The notes: a model not told the origin generated them from the sequence alone. A stretch of DNA of 64,000 bases from Pelagibacteraceae bacterium AG-410-N23 (GCA_003215055.1 QCKW01000002.1:37501-101500); one strand, 5' to 3'; positions 18,320 through 27,563 are shown, numbered from the stretch's first letter. Program-made: numbers and translations.

Positions 18320-19345
18320 ATGGAATTTGTAACTCTTAGAGAAGCTGAGCTTTTTGCAAAAAAAAAAATAAAAGATAAAACCTTTCAATGGCTTCAATCT
18401 GGTGCTGAAGATAATTACACATTGGATAAAAATTTTCTTGATTTGAGGAAAATAAAGATAAAGCCCAAACATCTCAATAAAGTGGGAAATTTAGATTTAT
18501 CTAAGAATTTTTTTGGAAAAAAAATTTCATCACCAGTTCTTCTCGCGCCAATGGGCCATCAAACTCAATTTCATAAAAATGGAGAAATTGAGACCGCCTT
18601 AGGTGTTGAGAAAGCAAAATCTATAGCTTTTTTTAGTACTCAAGGAAGAATTTCATTAAATGATATAAGAAAAAAAAATAAATCAACAAACTTAGGATGG
18701 ACTATTTTTCCATTTGGAGATGAAGATTGGATATTGAAAGAGATTAAATCAGCTGAAAAAAATAAATGCATTGCTTTGATTATTTGTATTGATGCTAATG
18801 TTAGGTCCTGGAGATACAATGACAGAGAAAGTAGATATGATGCAAGAAAATTTGGAAGAAGAACAAATCCTCTTCCACCAAATCCAAAAAAAGCATTGAG
18901 TTATGATTGGAAACTTATCAATTTTATAAAAAAAAATACTAAATTACCTATTATTTTAAAGGGCATTTTGACAAAGGAAGATGCAATAAAATGTATAAAA
19001 AAAAAAATTGATGCTGTTTGGATTTCAAATCATGGTGGGAGGATGTTTAATTCAGGAATTTCTGGAATTGATGCAATAAGAAATTTCGGTCCTTTATTAA
19101 AAAAATCAAAATTGAAAATAATAATTGATGGAGGCATAAGAAAAGGATCAGACATTATTAAGTATATGTGTCTAGGTGCAGATTTTGTTGCTGTAGGACG
19201 TCCAATTATTCATGGTCTAGTTTGCAATAATAGAAAAGGAGTTGAAAAAGTTTTTGAAATTTTATCCGATGAATTAAAAACTTCAATGATCAATGGCGGT
19301 TTTAGTAGTTATAAAGATTTAAAATCAAATAGATTATCATTTTAA
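18320..19345 (+). CDS. FMN-dependent alpha-hydroxyacid oxidase/dehydrogenase
   Basis: 341 residues with the glycolate oxidase/lactate dehydrogenase TIM-barrel: FQWLQSGAEDNYT near the start, LLAPMGHQ for FMN binding, LPIILKGI with the flavin-contact lysine, and SNHGGR with the catalytic base H238, followed by IIIDGGIRKGSD and VAVGRP. Family members oxidise 2-hydroxy acids to 2-keto acids. It is the first gene of a plus-strand operon and its TAA overlaps the ATG of the cytidylyltransferase by 1 base. That coupling suggests it oxidises a 2-hydroxy acid intermediate of a sugar acid rather than lactate or glycolate for growth; this is inference. Confidence 0.85.
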   Translation: MEFVTLREAELFAKKKIKDKTFQWLQSGAEDNYTLDKNFLDLRKIKIKPKHLNKVGNLDLSKNFFGKKISSPVLLAPMGHQTQFHKNGEIETALGVEKAKSIAFFSTQGRISLNDIRKKNKSTNLGWTIFPFGDEDWILKEIKSAEKNKCIALIICIDANVRSWRYNDRESRYDARKFGRRTNPLPPNPKKALSYDWKLINFIKKNTKLPIILKGILTKEDAIKCIKKKIDAVWISNHGGRMFNSGISGIDAIRNFGPLLKKSKLKIIIDGGIRKGSDIIKYMCLGADFVAVGRPIIHGLVCNNRKGVEKVFEILSDELKTSMINGGFSSYKDLKSNRLSF

Positions 19346-20073
19346 TGAAAAAAAAATATAAAGTCATTTGTATTATACCTGCGAGAGGTGGGTCTAAAGG
19401 TATAAAATTAAAAAACCTACAAAAAGTAAATAAAAAACCATTAATTTATTATCCGATTAAAGCAGCTTTAAAAAGTGGGGTTTGTGACAAAGTTTGTGTC
19501 TCCACAGATTCTGAATTAATTGCAAAAGTATCAAAATATTATGGAGCTGAAGTTCCATTACTTAGAGAAAAAAAACACGCGAAGGATTATACAACAACTG
19601 AAGAGACTCTAAAAAATTCACTCCAACAGTTTGAAAATTATTATAAGATGAAATTTGATATTTGTGTTTTTTTAACATGTACAAATATATTTAGAAAAGT
19701 AAGCTGGATAAAAACATGTGTAAATTTTTTAAAAAATAATAAAAAATATGAAAGTGCATTTTCAGTCCATAAAATTTACAAACATTTTTGGCAAATTGAT
19801 AAAGGAAAAATGAGTAAAGTATCTAAATGGATGGAAAATTATACTTCAAGACAAATTGCTCCTAAATTATATAGGGAAGATACAGGACTAGCGTGTGCAT
19901 CAAGAGCTTTTTTGTGGAGAAAAGGTAAAAGAATTGGAAAAAAAGTAAAAATTATAGTTAATGAAGATTCATTTACAGGAATTGATATACATGATCATAA
20001 AGATTTGTATCTTGCAGATGCAGCAATGAAATATTTAATTAAGAATAAAAAAATTAAAGATATGATTTCATGA
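19345..20073 (+). CDS. neuA: Acylneuraminate (CMP-sugar) cytidylyltransferase
   Basis: 242 residues, normal for NeuA/PseF-type enzymes that transfer CMP from CTP to a 2-keto-3-deoxy sugar acid. The nucleotide loop IIPARGGSKGIKLKNL is at residues 10-25, SDSELIA follows at the metal-binding stretch near 53, and the EDSFTGIDIHDHKDL end near residue 212 matches the family. It overlaps the FMN oxidase by 1 base and the next glycosyltransferase by 4 bases, so it is embedded in a tightly coupled operon that also encodes a DAHP-synthase-like enzyme. Whether the activated sugar is neuraminic, legionaminic or something new is not settled by sequence. Confidence 0.88.
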   Translation: MKKKYKVICIIPARGGSKGIKLKNLQKVNKKPLIYYPIKAALKSGVCDKVCVSTDSELIAKVSKYYGAEVPLLREKKHAKDYTTTEETLKNSLQQFENYYKMKFDICVFLTCTNIFRKVSWIKTCVNFLKNNKKYESAFSVHKIYKHFWQIDKGKMSKVSKWMENYTSRQIAPKLYREDTGLACASRAFLWRKGKRIGKKVKIIVNEDSFTGIDIHDHKDLYLADAAMKYLIKNKKIKDMIS

Positions 20074-20912
20074 TAAAAAATTTTGCAGACCTTGGCATAG
20101 GAATATTTGCCTATAATCGTCCATCACATCTTAGAAGAACATTAATTAGCTTAGAAAATAATAATATTAGACAAGCAACTATATTTTTAGACGGACCAAA
20201 AAATCATAACGATAAAGTTATTCAAGAGGAAATTTTATTTATGATTAGAAACAATCCATTTATAAAACTAAATCTTATAAAAAATAAAAAAAATATGGGT
20301 CTAGCAAAATCAATTTACAAAGGAGTGAATATTTTAGTTAAAAAGCATAAAAATACCATTATTATAGAGGACGATTGTGTTCCAAGAGCAGAATTCTTCG
20401 ATTTCATTTTAAAGATTACAAAGTCAAAATTATATAAAAAAAATCTAAATCCTATTTGTGGATATCAGTTTCCAGAAATACAAAGATTAAACAAAAAAAA
20501 TTTTTTTCCGATTTACTTAAACTATTTTATTCCATGGGGTTGGTGTATTAGCTCAAAGTATTGGGAACAATATAAAAAATTTTTATCAAACAAAACAAAG
20601 TTAAAATTTGAGGATAAAATTGTGAATAAAATAAATAAATTAGTTAAAAACAAAAATAAAAAAATTTGGTCAAAGAACTTTATTATATTTAATCTTGTTA
20701 ATAAAAAAAAAATTATATTTCCAAGTTTATCGTTAATTAAAAATATTGGTTTTGATGGTAGTGGTATAAATTCTAAAGTGACTAATAAGCTAAATACAGA
20801 ATATATAAAGCCAAAAAATAAACTTAAGGATATTGATTATATCAAAAATAATACTAATTTAGAAAGGGAACAAATAAAAGTTTTAGGCAACAGGGCTAAA
20901 TATTTTTTTTAA
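20070..20912 (+). CDS. Glycosyltransferase, GT2/GT-A-like
   Basis: 280 residues. The N-terminus GIGIFAYNRPSHLRRTL is a nucleotide-sugar entry strand as in GT-A enzymes, and IIIEDDCVPRAEFFDF near residue 93 carries the acidic EDD metal motif. PWGWCISSKYWEQY near residue 155 resembles the GNT-I/GT2-type acceptor side segment. Family members attach sugars from UDP or other nucleotides to a growing glycan at the inner membrane. It is within the oxidase-cytidylyltransferase operon, with 4- and 1-base overlaps on either side. Donor and acceptor are unknown. Confidence 0.72.
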   Translation: MIKNFADLGIGIFAYNRPSHLRRTLISLENNNIRQATIFLDGPKNHNDKVIQEEILFMIRNNPFIKLNLIKNKKNMGLAKSIYKGVNILVKKHKNTIIIEDDCVPRAEFFDFILKITKSKLYKKNLNPICGYQFPEIQRLNKKNFFPIYLNYFIPWGWCISSKYWEQYKKFLSNKTKLKFEDKIVNKINKLVKNKNKKIWSKNFIIFNLVNKKKIIFPSLSLIKNIGFDGSGINSKVTNKLNTEYIKPKNKLKDIDYIKNNTNLEREQIKVLGNRAKYFF

Positions 20913-21937
20913 TGAATGTTTTAATTATTGGATTTGGAACTGCTGGCAGATATTATCTAAAAATTTTAAAGTCATTTAAAAAGATAAAAAAAATTTTTAT
21001 TGTTGATGATTTAAAATTACCTAAATCAAATAAATATACACAAATACAATTTAACTCAAAAGAATTGAAAAAAAATTCTATAAAATATGCAATAATTTCA
21101 ACGCCATCTGGCTCGCATTATGATTATGCTTTAAAGTTGGTTAATAATTCAATTAATACTTTAATTGAAAAACCTTTTGTATTGAATTTATATGAAGCAA
21201 AGAATTTGATAAAAAAAAGTAAATCCAAAAAAATTAAGTGTTGGGTGGTTTTTCAGAATAGATATAATTTAGCATTAAAAAAATTGGTACAAGTAGTAAA
21301 TAAAAAAATATTAGGAAAAATCTTTCTGATTGATTGTAGTTTAATTTGGAAAAGAGATAAAAAATATTATAGTTCTCCCTGGAGAGGGAAATATAGATCA
21401 GATGGTGGAGTTCTTTCTAATCAAGCTATTCATTTATTAGATGCTGTAATACATGTTTTTGGAAAAGTTAAAAAATTTAGTTCAATTTTAAGTTATAATA
21501 AAAAGAAACTAGAGGCCGAAGATCTAGCTTTATTAAATCTAGTTCATGATAATAATACTCTTACAAGTTTTAAAGCCACAACTAGAGCTGACTCAAATTA
21601 TAGAAGTGCAATGGACGTTATAGGCGAAAAAGGAAGAGTTTTAGTTAAAGGGATTAGTTTAAACACTTTCCATTATTTAAAAGGAAATGATATAAAAAAT
21701 GATAAAAAAAATTCTGAAGAATTTGGTATTGGAGCAGGAACGATTGGAGCAATGGGAAATGGTCACTTAAAGATATTAAATGAATTTTTTTCTAAAAAAA
21801 TAAAAAACTCAAGCCAAAAATTAGAAATAAGAAACAATATGCATGTTTTAAGTTTATTGCACTCAATTTATAATTCAGAAAAATTGAAAATTTTAAATAA
21901 AGTTTTAGAAAAAGAAAGTGTTTTAGGGAAAAAATGA
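20912..21937 (+). CDS. Gfo/Idh/MocA-family oxidoreductase
   Basis: 341 residues. Rossmann motif VLIIGFGTAGRYYL starts the protein; TLIEKPFVLN carries the EKP motif with the family lysine, and GGVLSNQAIHLLDAVIHVFG holds the histidine/aspartate segment typical of the substrate pocket. Such enzymes oxidise or reduce hydroxyls of sugars and cyclitols with NAD(P). It starts at the stop codon of the glycosyltransferase (TAATG) and overlaps the DAHP-synthase-like gene by 4 bases. This second Gfo/Idh enzyme of the island is better conserved than the one at 13.7 kb. Confidence 0.85.
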   Translation: MNVLIIGFGTAGRYYLKILKSFKKIKKIFIVDDLKLPKSNKYTQIQFNSKELKKNSIKYAIISTPSGSHYDYALKLVNNSINTLIEKPFVLNLYEAKNLIKKSKSKKIKCWVVFQNRYNLALKKLVQVVNKKILGKIFLIDCSLIWKRDKKYYSSPWRGKYRSDGGVLSNQAIHLLDAVIHVFGKVKKFSSILSYNKKKLEAEDLALLNLVHDNNTLTSFKATTRADSNYRSAMDVIGEKGRVLVKGISLNTFHYLKGNDIKNDKKNSEEFGIGAGTIGAMGNGHLKILNEFFSKKIKNSSQKLEIRNNMHVLSLLHSIYNSEKLKILNKVLEKESVLGKK

Positions 21938-22830
21938 AAAATGTAAAAAAATTATCTAACAAAGAACCAACCAAAGATATTTCTAGAGATGATTTAAAAT
22001 CTAAAATTCCTTTATCAACTTCAAAAAAGAAAAGAATAGTAAAAATTTCAAAAAATTTATCTTTTGGAGGAGATAAATTACCAATAATAGCAGGACCAAA
22101 TGGCGTTGAAAGTAAAAAGCTTATGATCGATGTAGCAAAACAGCTTAAAAAAAATAATATTCACATTATAAGAGGACATGCATATAAACCTTTAACTTTT
22201 CCGTATAGATCAAAACAATATTCAGAAAGTAGAGATAAAGGAATGGATATTATGGATGAAATAAAAAAAGATTTTGGTCTATTAGTAGTGACGGAAGTTA
22301 CTGAATTAAGATTTCTAGAAAGAATAAATAAGACAGCAGATATTTTACAGATTGGATCCAGAAATATGCAAAACTTGGAACTTATAAAAAAAATTGCAAG
22401 TACAAATAAACCAATTATTCTTAAAAGACATTTTGGTTCAAGTATTAGAGATTTGCTAGGTGCAGCAGAACATATTTTGCTAGAGGGAAATTCAAACTTA
22501 ATTTTATGTGAAAGAGGAATGTCTATACCCCATACTCACAGATCTACATCAAGATTTGCCTTGGATATTCAAGCTATACCTGCGCTGAAAGAAATTTCGT
22601 GCTTACCCGTGATATCGGATCCTTCTCATGCATCATTTTGGGCACCATGGGTGCCAAGTTTGACCTATGCATCTATAGCGGCAGGATGTGACGGTTTAAT
22701 CATAGAAATTCATCCAAATCCAAAAAAGTCTCATGTAGATCCTCTTCAGCCATTAAATTTTAATCAATTTAAACAATTAATCACAAAGAGTAAAAAAATT
22801 TCAATTTTATTTAATAAAAAAATAATTTGA
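21934..22830 (+). CDS. Atypical DAHP-synthase-like (AroF/type I) enzyme with Asn at the metal-cysteine site
   Basis: 298 residues. It matches the AroF-type barrel: DILQIGSRNMQN, LKRHFGSS, LILCERGM, DPSHAS and IIEIHPNP. These enzymes condense phosphoenolpyruvate with an aldose phosphate. The segment IAGPNGVES has Asn56 where AroF proteins have the metal-binding Cys (AGPC); the other three ligands His232, Glu258 and Asp269 are kept. Asn here is the mark of metal-independent KDO8P synthases. The substrate loop reads KPLTFPYRS rather than the KPRTS of DAHP synthases, so the aldose phosphate may not be erythrose 4-phosphate. It overlaps both neighbours and is followed by an AroE-like gene. Confidence 0.8.
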   Translation: MKNVKKLSNKEPTKDISRDDLKSKIPLSTSKKKRIVKISKNLSFGGDKLPIIAGPNGVESKKLMIDVAKQLKKNNIHIIRGHAYKPLTFPYRSKQYSESRDKGMDIMDEIKKDFGLLVVTEVTELRFLERINKTADILQIGSRNMQNLELIKKIASTNKPIILKRHFGSSIRDLLGAAEHILLEGNSNLILCERGMSIPHTHRSTSRFALDIQAIPALKEISCLPVISDPSHASFWAPWVPSLTYASIAAGCDGLIIEIHPNPKKSHVDPLQPLNFNQFKQLITKSKKISILFNKKII

Positions 22831-23606
22831 TGTTTTGTACAATAATTGGACATCCATTATTAAAGCCAAGATCTGTGAAGTTATGGGGAAACTTTTTTAA
22901 AAAAAAGAGGTTAAATATTAAAATGTTTTCAAAAGAAATAAAACCTGAAAATTTTGAAAGAGATTTTTCAAAACTTTTATCTAATAAAAATTTTTTAGCT
23001 TCCGCGGTAACAATGCCTTACAAAAAAAAAGTAATATCAAAGATAATTATCGAGGATAAGATTTCTAAATATTCAAAATCGATAAATTTTATAATAAAAA
23101 AAAATAAAAAAATTTTTGGTTATAATACAGATGTGTATGGTGCTTTAAAAACAATTAAAAATTTTAAAAAAAATAATATTTGTATTTATGGTTTTGGGGG
23201 ATCTGGAGAAGCTATAGCAAGAGTAATTTTAAAGATTTATAAAAAAACTAAAATAAAGATTATATCTTCAAAGAAAAAACCTTCAGATTTACCTAGTAAT
23301 AGAATAAAGTTTTTTGATAGAAAAAAAAAAATTAATCTATCAAATATAGACTTATTTATAAACTGTTCTCCATTAGGCTCAGACTTGAGAAAAGCATATT
23401 TAAATAAAAGTCCACTAAATTTAGATGAGTTAGAAAATGCAAATCAACAAATTAAAATTTTTGATATTGTATATAAACCAAAAAAAAACTTATTAAACAA
23501 GCTATGTAAGAAAAAAAAAATTTTTTACATAAATGGTATTTTTATGAATACTGTACAAGCTCAGATAGCTTTAGATAAAGTTTTTAAATATTATAAAAAA
23601 TTATAA
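22830..23606 (+). CDS. Shikimate-dehydrogenase-like (AroE family) oxidoreductase
   Basis: 258 residues from the ATG that overlaps the preceding TGA (TGATG); the TTG three bases earlier is less likely. The catalytic pair of AroE is present: Lys65 in VTMPYKKK and Asp101 in YNTDVYG. NAD(P) loop IYGFGGSGEA near residue 126 and NTVQAQIAL near the end also fit. The N-terminal serine motif (SxSPxxHN) that holds shikimate's carboxylate is changed to KPRSVKLWGNF, so the substrate may differ. As last gene of the six-gene plus-strand operon it probably reduces or oxidises a product of the DAHPS-like enzyme rather than serving aromatic synthesis. Confidence 0.78.
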   Translation: MFCTIIGHPLLKPRSVKLWGNFFKKKRLNIKMFSKEIKPENFERDFSKLLSNKNFLASAVTMPYKKKVISKIIIEDKISKYSKSINFIIKKNKKIFGYNTDVYGALKTIKNFKKNNICIYGFGGSGEAIARVILKIYKKTKIKIISSKKKPSDLPSNRIKFFDRKKKINLSNIDLFINCSPLGSDLRKAYLNKSPLNLDELENANQQIKIFDIVYKPKKNLLNKLCKKKKIFYINGIFMNTVQAQIALDKVFKYYKKL

Positions 23607-24797
23607 CTTAAAAAAATTTTTTTTTAGTATTTTTATAATTTTTTTATTTGGATCTATATTTCCATCAACAACTAACCTAGATTTAATAAATTTATTATAA
23701 GCTTTTAACGATTGCTTGGTATGCTTATTGATTATTTTTTTACTTAAGATTACTTTCTCGTCAAGATTTATTGAGTATAAATTTAATTTTTCTACATATT
23801 TTTTATTCATTTCTAGTTGAAAATCACCTTGTAATTTTGAATAAAAATTGATTATTTTTTTTCTTTTTAAAACAGCATCTATTATTGCACCAGAAGCTGA
23901 GAAGACAACCAAACCTGCTCCATCAATCATTTCTCTAGTAGGTTTTGAAGCAACTTTAAAAGTATTTTGTAAGTATTTATTTTTGTATTTAGGATGCAAA
24001 GATATAACTATTTTTTTTTTATAAAGTTTAGATAAATTCTTCAAAAATGAAATTAAATTTTTATAAAAAATTTTTTCATCAAGTTTTGAATTACTTTCCT
24101 CAAAAATAAGTCTATCACCACTCATTATTGGACAATCAATAAATAAAATATAGGAGGATTTAATTTTTTTTCTTTTAAGAGTTGTTGATCTACTATTTAT
24201 TTTAATAAATTTCTTTACATAACTGATTTTAAAAAAAGGAAATATTTTATCAAAATTTTTTGTAAAGCTATTATTAAGTCTTTCAATCACCTCAATATTG
24301 CTATGAAAGGTGATTTCTATTTTAGGTAAAATATTTAAAATTGTTAGCATTCTGAAAAGAATATAAAAACCTCTATTATGAAAATTTTTCCAATTGATAA
24401 AACTCTTTTTGGAAAAATCTACAGTAGTTTGAACACCAATTTCACCAGTATTTAAAATATTTATTAATTTTACATTATTTTTTTTTAGGCAACGTAAAAC
24501 CCAAAAGTAGTCAGGATTTTTTCCTAAATTATTTATCGCTATTAAATTTTTGTTTTTAAGAAATAAAGTTAAATCGTTTAAATTCGAAAATCTTTTGTAT
24601 ATAAAATTTTTAGGAAATAAATTTTTTCCTATTTTTTTTTTACTTTTTTGCTTCTGAAAAAAAACTAGATCACTTAAGTCTATTACATAAAAATTGTTAA
24701 AATTTTTTGAGATTTCACTGAAAAGTTCCTTATAATATTTATATATTACCTCTAATGGTTGATTATCTATTACAATTCCAAAAATACTATTTTTCAT
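23601..24797 (-). CDS. Sialyltransferase/capsule-transferase-like protein (HP and SxSG motifs)
   Basis: 398 residues. I do not recognise a named family with certainty. The C-terminal half has VISLHPKYKN (HP motif) and VVFSASGAIIDAVLKRKKIINFYS, with a serine motif, the two CMP-binding features shared by bacterial sialyl- and polysialyltransferases of GT-B fold. The N-terminal half is probably the acceptor-binding domain. It converges with the AroE-like gene with a 6-base overlap and faces away from the ABC transporter across a 159-base spacer. A transferase for the CMP-sugar made by the neighbouring operon is the natural inference. Confidence 0.55.
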   Translation of the reverse strand: MKNSIFGIVIDNQPLEVIYKYYKELFSEISKNFNNFYVIDLSDLVFFQKQKSKKKIGKNLFPKNFIYKRFSNLNDLTLFLKNKNLIAINNLGKNPDYFWVLRCLKKNNVKLINILNTGEIGVQTTVDFSKKSFINWKNFHNRGFYILFRMLTILNILPKIEITFHSNIEVIERLNNSFTKNFDKIFPFFKISYVKKFIKINSRSTTLKRKKIKSSYILFIDCPIMSGDRLIFEESNSKLDEKIFYKNLISFLKNLSKLYKKKIVISLHPKYKNKYLQNTFKVASKPTREMIDGAGLVVFSASGAIIDAVLKRKKIINFYSKLQGDFQLEMNKKYVEKLNLYSINLDEKVILSKKIINKHTKQSLKAYNKFIKSRLVVDGNIDPNKKIIKILKKNFFKL

Positions 24798-24956
24798 AAA
24801 GAATAAGTTTTCTGTTTTTTTAAATTGACGAGAAACACACTTATAAATTATACGTATAATTCAATAATTTATATATACAACTAATTTACTTGCCTTATAA
24901 AAAACACATAATTTTTTGTAATTATATTATTTAAATTAAATTATAAACTAAAAACT

Positions 24957-26678
24957 TTGAAAAATTTAATTAAAAAAATTCTATATCCACTTCATAAAAA
25001 AGATATAAAAAATTTATCTTATATTTTCATTCTAACTGTTATAGCTGCGATATTTGAATTATTAGGTATAGGATTGATAATACCAATACTAAACATATTT
25101 ATTGGTAATGACTACCAAAGATACATTGTTTCCTTTGAATTTTTGGTTGACTTGGATAAAGAACAAATTTTAAATCTTCTTCTATTTTTTTTAGTTTTAA
25201 TTTATTTTGTAAAATTTTTTATTTTAAGAAATTTAATTTATCTACAAAACGATTTTGGCTATAAATTGTTCACTGATATTTCAAAAGAAATATTTCAAAA
25301 ATATTTACTAAAAGATTTTTCATTTCATTTGAATAAAAATTCATCAGAATTAATTAGAAATATCCAATCAGAAGCAAACCTTTTTAGTTTTGGTGTAGTT
25401 TTTCCAATAATTAGATTACTTTCTGAGATATTGATTTTTATTTCAATTTGCGTAGTTCTAATAATTTATGAATGGCAAGCTTCACTTATAACTATATTTT
25501 TTATGTCATTTGTTGGTTTTATTATATTAAGATTAACCAATAAAAGATTAAAAAAATGGGGAAGACAAAGATCATTCCATTCAGCTCTTGCATTAAAACA
25601 ATTACAACAAAGTTTTTCAAGTATAAGAGAGATAATTTTAAATAAACTAGAGTATATTTTTCTTAACAAATATCATCAACATAACTTAGAAAATGCTTAT
25701 GCAGGGAAACAAAGGGATACTATAACTCAATTACCAAGATTAATTATGGAACTAATTGGAGTTTCAGTATTTTTATTATTGATAATTTTTTTAACAAATA
25801 TCGGAAGAGAAATTTCAGAAATTTTTGTAATAATTGGTGTATTCTTTTTTGCATCTACGAGATTGCTTCCATCAATTTCTAAAATTGCGCAATCCATTCA
25901 GTCAATAAAATTTAACTCAGTAGTAGTCGATTTAATCTATAATGAATTAGCAACTAATGATGAAAGTAAAAAAAATGAAGATGTTGATCAGATTAAAGAC
26001 AATAATCTAATTTTTGATGAGATTAAATTTGAAAAAGTTGGTTTTTCATATTTACCTAAAGATAATAAAATTTTGTCTGATATTAATATCAAAATAGAGA
26101 AAAAAGACAAAATAGGAATAGTTGGAAAAACTGGATCTGGAAAATCAACTTTCATTAATTTATTTTGTGGTCTTCTAAGTCCACAAAAAGGAAAAATAAT
26201 TTTAAATAATAAAGATCTTAATTATCAAAAATATTCTTGGCAAAACATGATCGGATATGTACCACAAAATGTTTCAATAGTTGACGAGAGCATTTTATTT
26301 AATATTTGTTTAGAAGATGATAAAGAAAAAATTGACTTAAAAAAAGTTGAAGAAATTTTAAAAATCTTAGATCTCCATGATTATATTTTTAGATTACCAA
26401 AAAAATTAGATGAACTGGCAGGTGAAGGCGGCAAAAATCTTTCTGGTGGTCAATGTCAAAGAATAGGTATTGCGAGAGCATTGTATAAAAACCCTACAGT
26501 TTTATTGCTTGATGAAGCTACCAGCTCATTAGATGAGTCAACAGAGGGCAAAATATTAAATAAAGTTTTTGAAATTATGAAAGACAAAATTGTAATTTTT
26601 TCAACTCACAGAAAAAATGTGTTAAACTATTGTAATAAAACTTATGAAATTAAAGACAAAACTCTTACTCAAAAATAA
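24957..26678 (+). CDS. ABC transporter, fused permease-ATPase (MsbA/PglK-like flippase)
   Basis: 573 residues, a complete half-transporter. The first 330 residues carry about six membrane segments; the ATPase follows with Walker A GKTGSGKST (from residue 390), signature LSGGQ near 493, Walker B VLLLDEATSSLD near 516 and the switch histidine in FSTHRKN. The start is a TTG at 24957. In this location a PglK- or MsbA-type flippase that moves lipid-linked oligosaccharide to the periplasm is the likely role. No Wzx-type flippase, Wzy polymerase or Wzz chain regulator is evident in the window, so this could be the main glycan exporter. It begins a run of five plus-strand genes. Confidence 0.85.
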   Translation: MKNLIKKILYPLHKKDIKNLSYIFILTVIAAIFELLGIGLIIPILNIFIGNDYQRYIVSFEFLVDLDKEQILNLLLFFLVLIYFVKFFILRNLIYLQNDFGYKLFTDISKEIFQKYLLKDFSFHLNKNSSELIRNIQSEANLFSFGVVFPIIRLLSEILIFISICVVLIIYEWQASLITIFFMSFVGFIILRLTNKRLKKWGRQRSFHSALALKQLQQSFSSIREIILNKLEYIFLNKYHQHNLENAYAGKQRDTITQLPRLIMELIGVSVFLLLIIFLTNIGREISEIFVIIGVFFFASTRLLPSISKIAQSIQSIKFNSVVVDLIYNELATNDESKKNEDVDQIKDNNLIFDEIKFEKVGFSYLPKDNKILSDINIKIEKKDKIGIVGKTGSGKSTFINLFCGLLSPQKGKIILNNKDLNYQKYSWQNMIGYVPQNVSIVDESILFNICLEDDKEKIDLKKVEEILKILDLHDYIFRLPKKLDELAGEGGKNLSGGQCQRIGIARALYKNPTVLLLDEATSSLDESTEGKILNKVFEIMKDKIVIFSTHRKNVLNYCNKTYEIKDKTLTQK

Positions 26679-26686
26679 GATATCAA

Positions 26687-27562
26687 ATGGACTTTATTAA
26701 CAAAGATTTAAAAATAAGTAAATATTCTGATCCTTTTCCACATGTTATAATAGAAAATTTTTTAAATTTAGAATTTTATAGTGAAATTGAAAAAAATTTT
26801 CCCTTAGTAGATGAACTTAAAAACCAAAAAAATATAGTAAGTAGAATGAATTTTGACACAACCTTTGGTGATTTTGCTTATGAAAATTATTGTGAAAGAT
26901 CAAAAGAATTTAAGTTATTTCATGATTGGGTTTATAGTATAAATTTTATAGATTATTTTACAGGTTTGTTTAGAAAAGAGTTAGAAATCGAGCACAGAAA
27001 AAATTTTTTATCTGTAGATATTAACACGATACAAAAAAAAAATATTATTTTTGAAAAAGGAGCTGTTTTTAACTCAAAGAACTTAGAAATAAAAAAAGAA
27101 AAAGATACTTTTATTTTTCCAAGATTAGATGTTGGTGTAGGTATAAAAAATTATGGAATAGAAACGGGAGGCAAGGGACCTCATATCGATAATCCACAAA
27201 GACTTATTTCAATTTTATTTTATTGTGGAGGTTTTAAAAGAATCGAAGGAGGAGAGCATAGAATTTATGCAAAAAATGATAAATTGAATGATTTAAAAGT
27301 CGAAAAAAGCATTTTACCAACTAAAAATAAATTAATAGCAGCAGTACAAAACAATATTGCATTTCATGATGTTAATCCTGTAACAGATATAGAAGGACAA
27401 AGAAATGCATTTTATATGGCAATATCTGCAAATACAAAATTGTGGAAAAATCCAAAAAGAAATAAAATAAATAAAAGATATAATAAAAATAGGTATGAAA
27501 AAAATTTATTAGATTTAATTTTAGATAAGTTTAATAAAACATCAATATTTCAAAATAAATAA
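26687..27562 (+). CDS. 2-oxoglutarate/Fe(II)-dependent oxygenase-like protein
   Basis: 291 residues. The start DPFPHVIIENFLN is common to prolyl-hydroxylase-type proteins in glycan loci. The iron facial triad is visible: His166 and Asp168 in GPHIDNPQ and His227 in IAFHDVNPV, with Arg in RNAFYMAIS as likely 2-oxoglutarate anchor. The central part has ISILFYCGGF and EGGEHRIYA as jelly-roll strands. Such enzymes hydroxylate sugars, lipids or amino acids; the substrate is unknown. It lies 8 bases after the ABC transporter and 1 base before the FkbM-like gene. Confidence 0.78.
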   Translation: MDFINKDLKISKYSDPFPHVIIENFLNLEFYSEIEKNFPLVDELKNQKNIVSRMNFDTTFGDFAYENYCERSKEFKLFHDWVYSINFIDYFTGLFRKELEIEHRKNFLSVDINTIQKKNIIFEKGAVFNSKNLEIKKEKDTFIFPRLDVGVGIKNYGIETGGKGPHIDNPQRLISILFYCGGFKRIEGGEHRIYAKNDKLNDLKVEKSILPTKNKLIAAVQNNIAFHDVNPVTDIEGQRNAFYMAISANTKLWKNPKRNKINKRYNKNRYEKNLLDLILDKFNKTSIFQNK

Positions 27563-27563
27563 A

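Noticed and set aside
21934-22830. Plain KDO8P synthase (kdsA)
   Set aside because: Most of the chain follows AroF motifs (QIGSRNMQN, ILCERGM, EIHPNP); only the Asn and the YRS loop recall KdsA.
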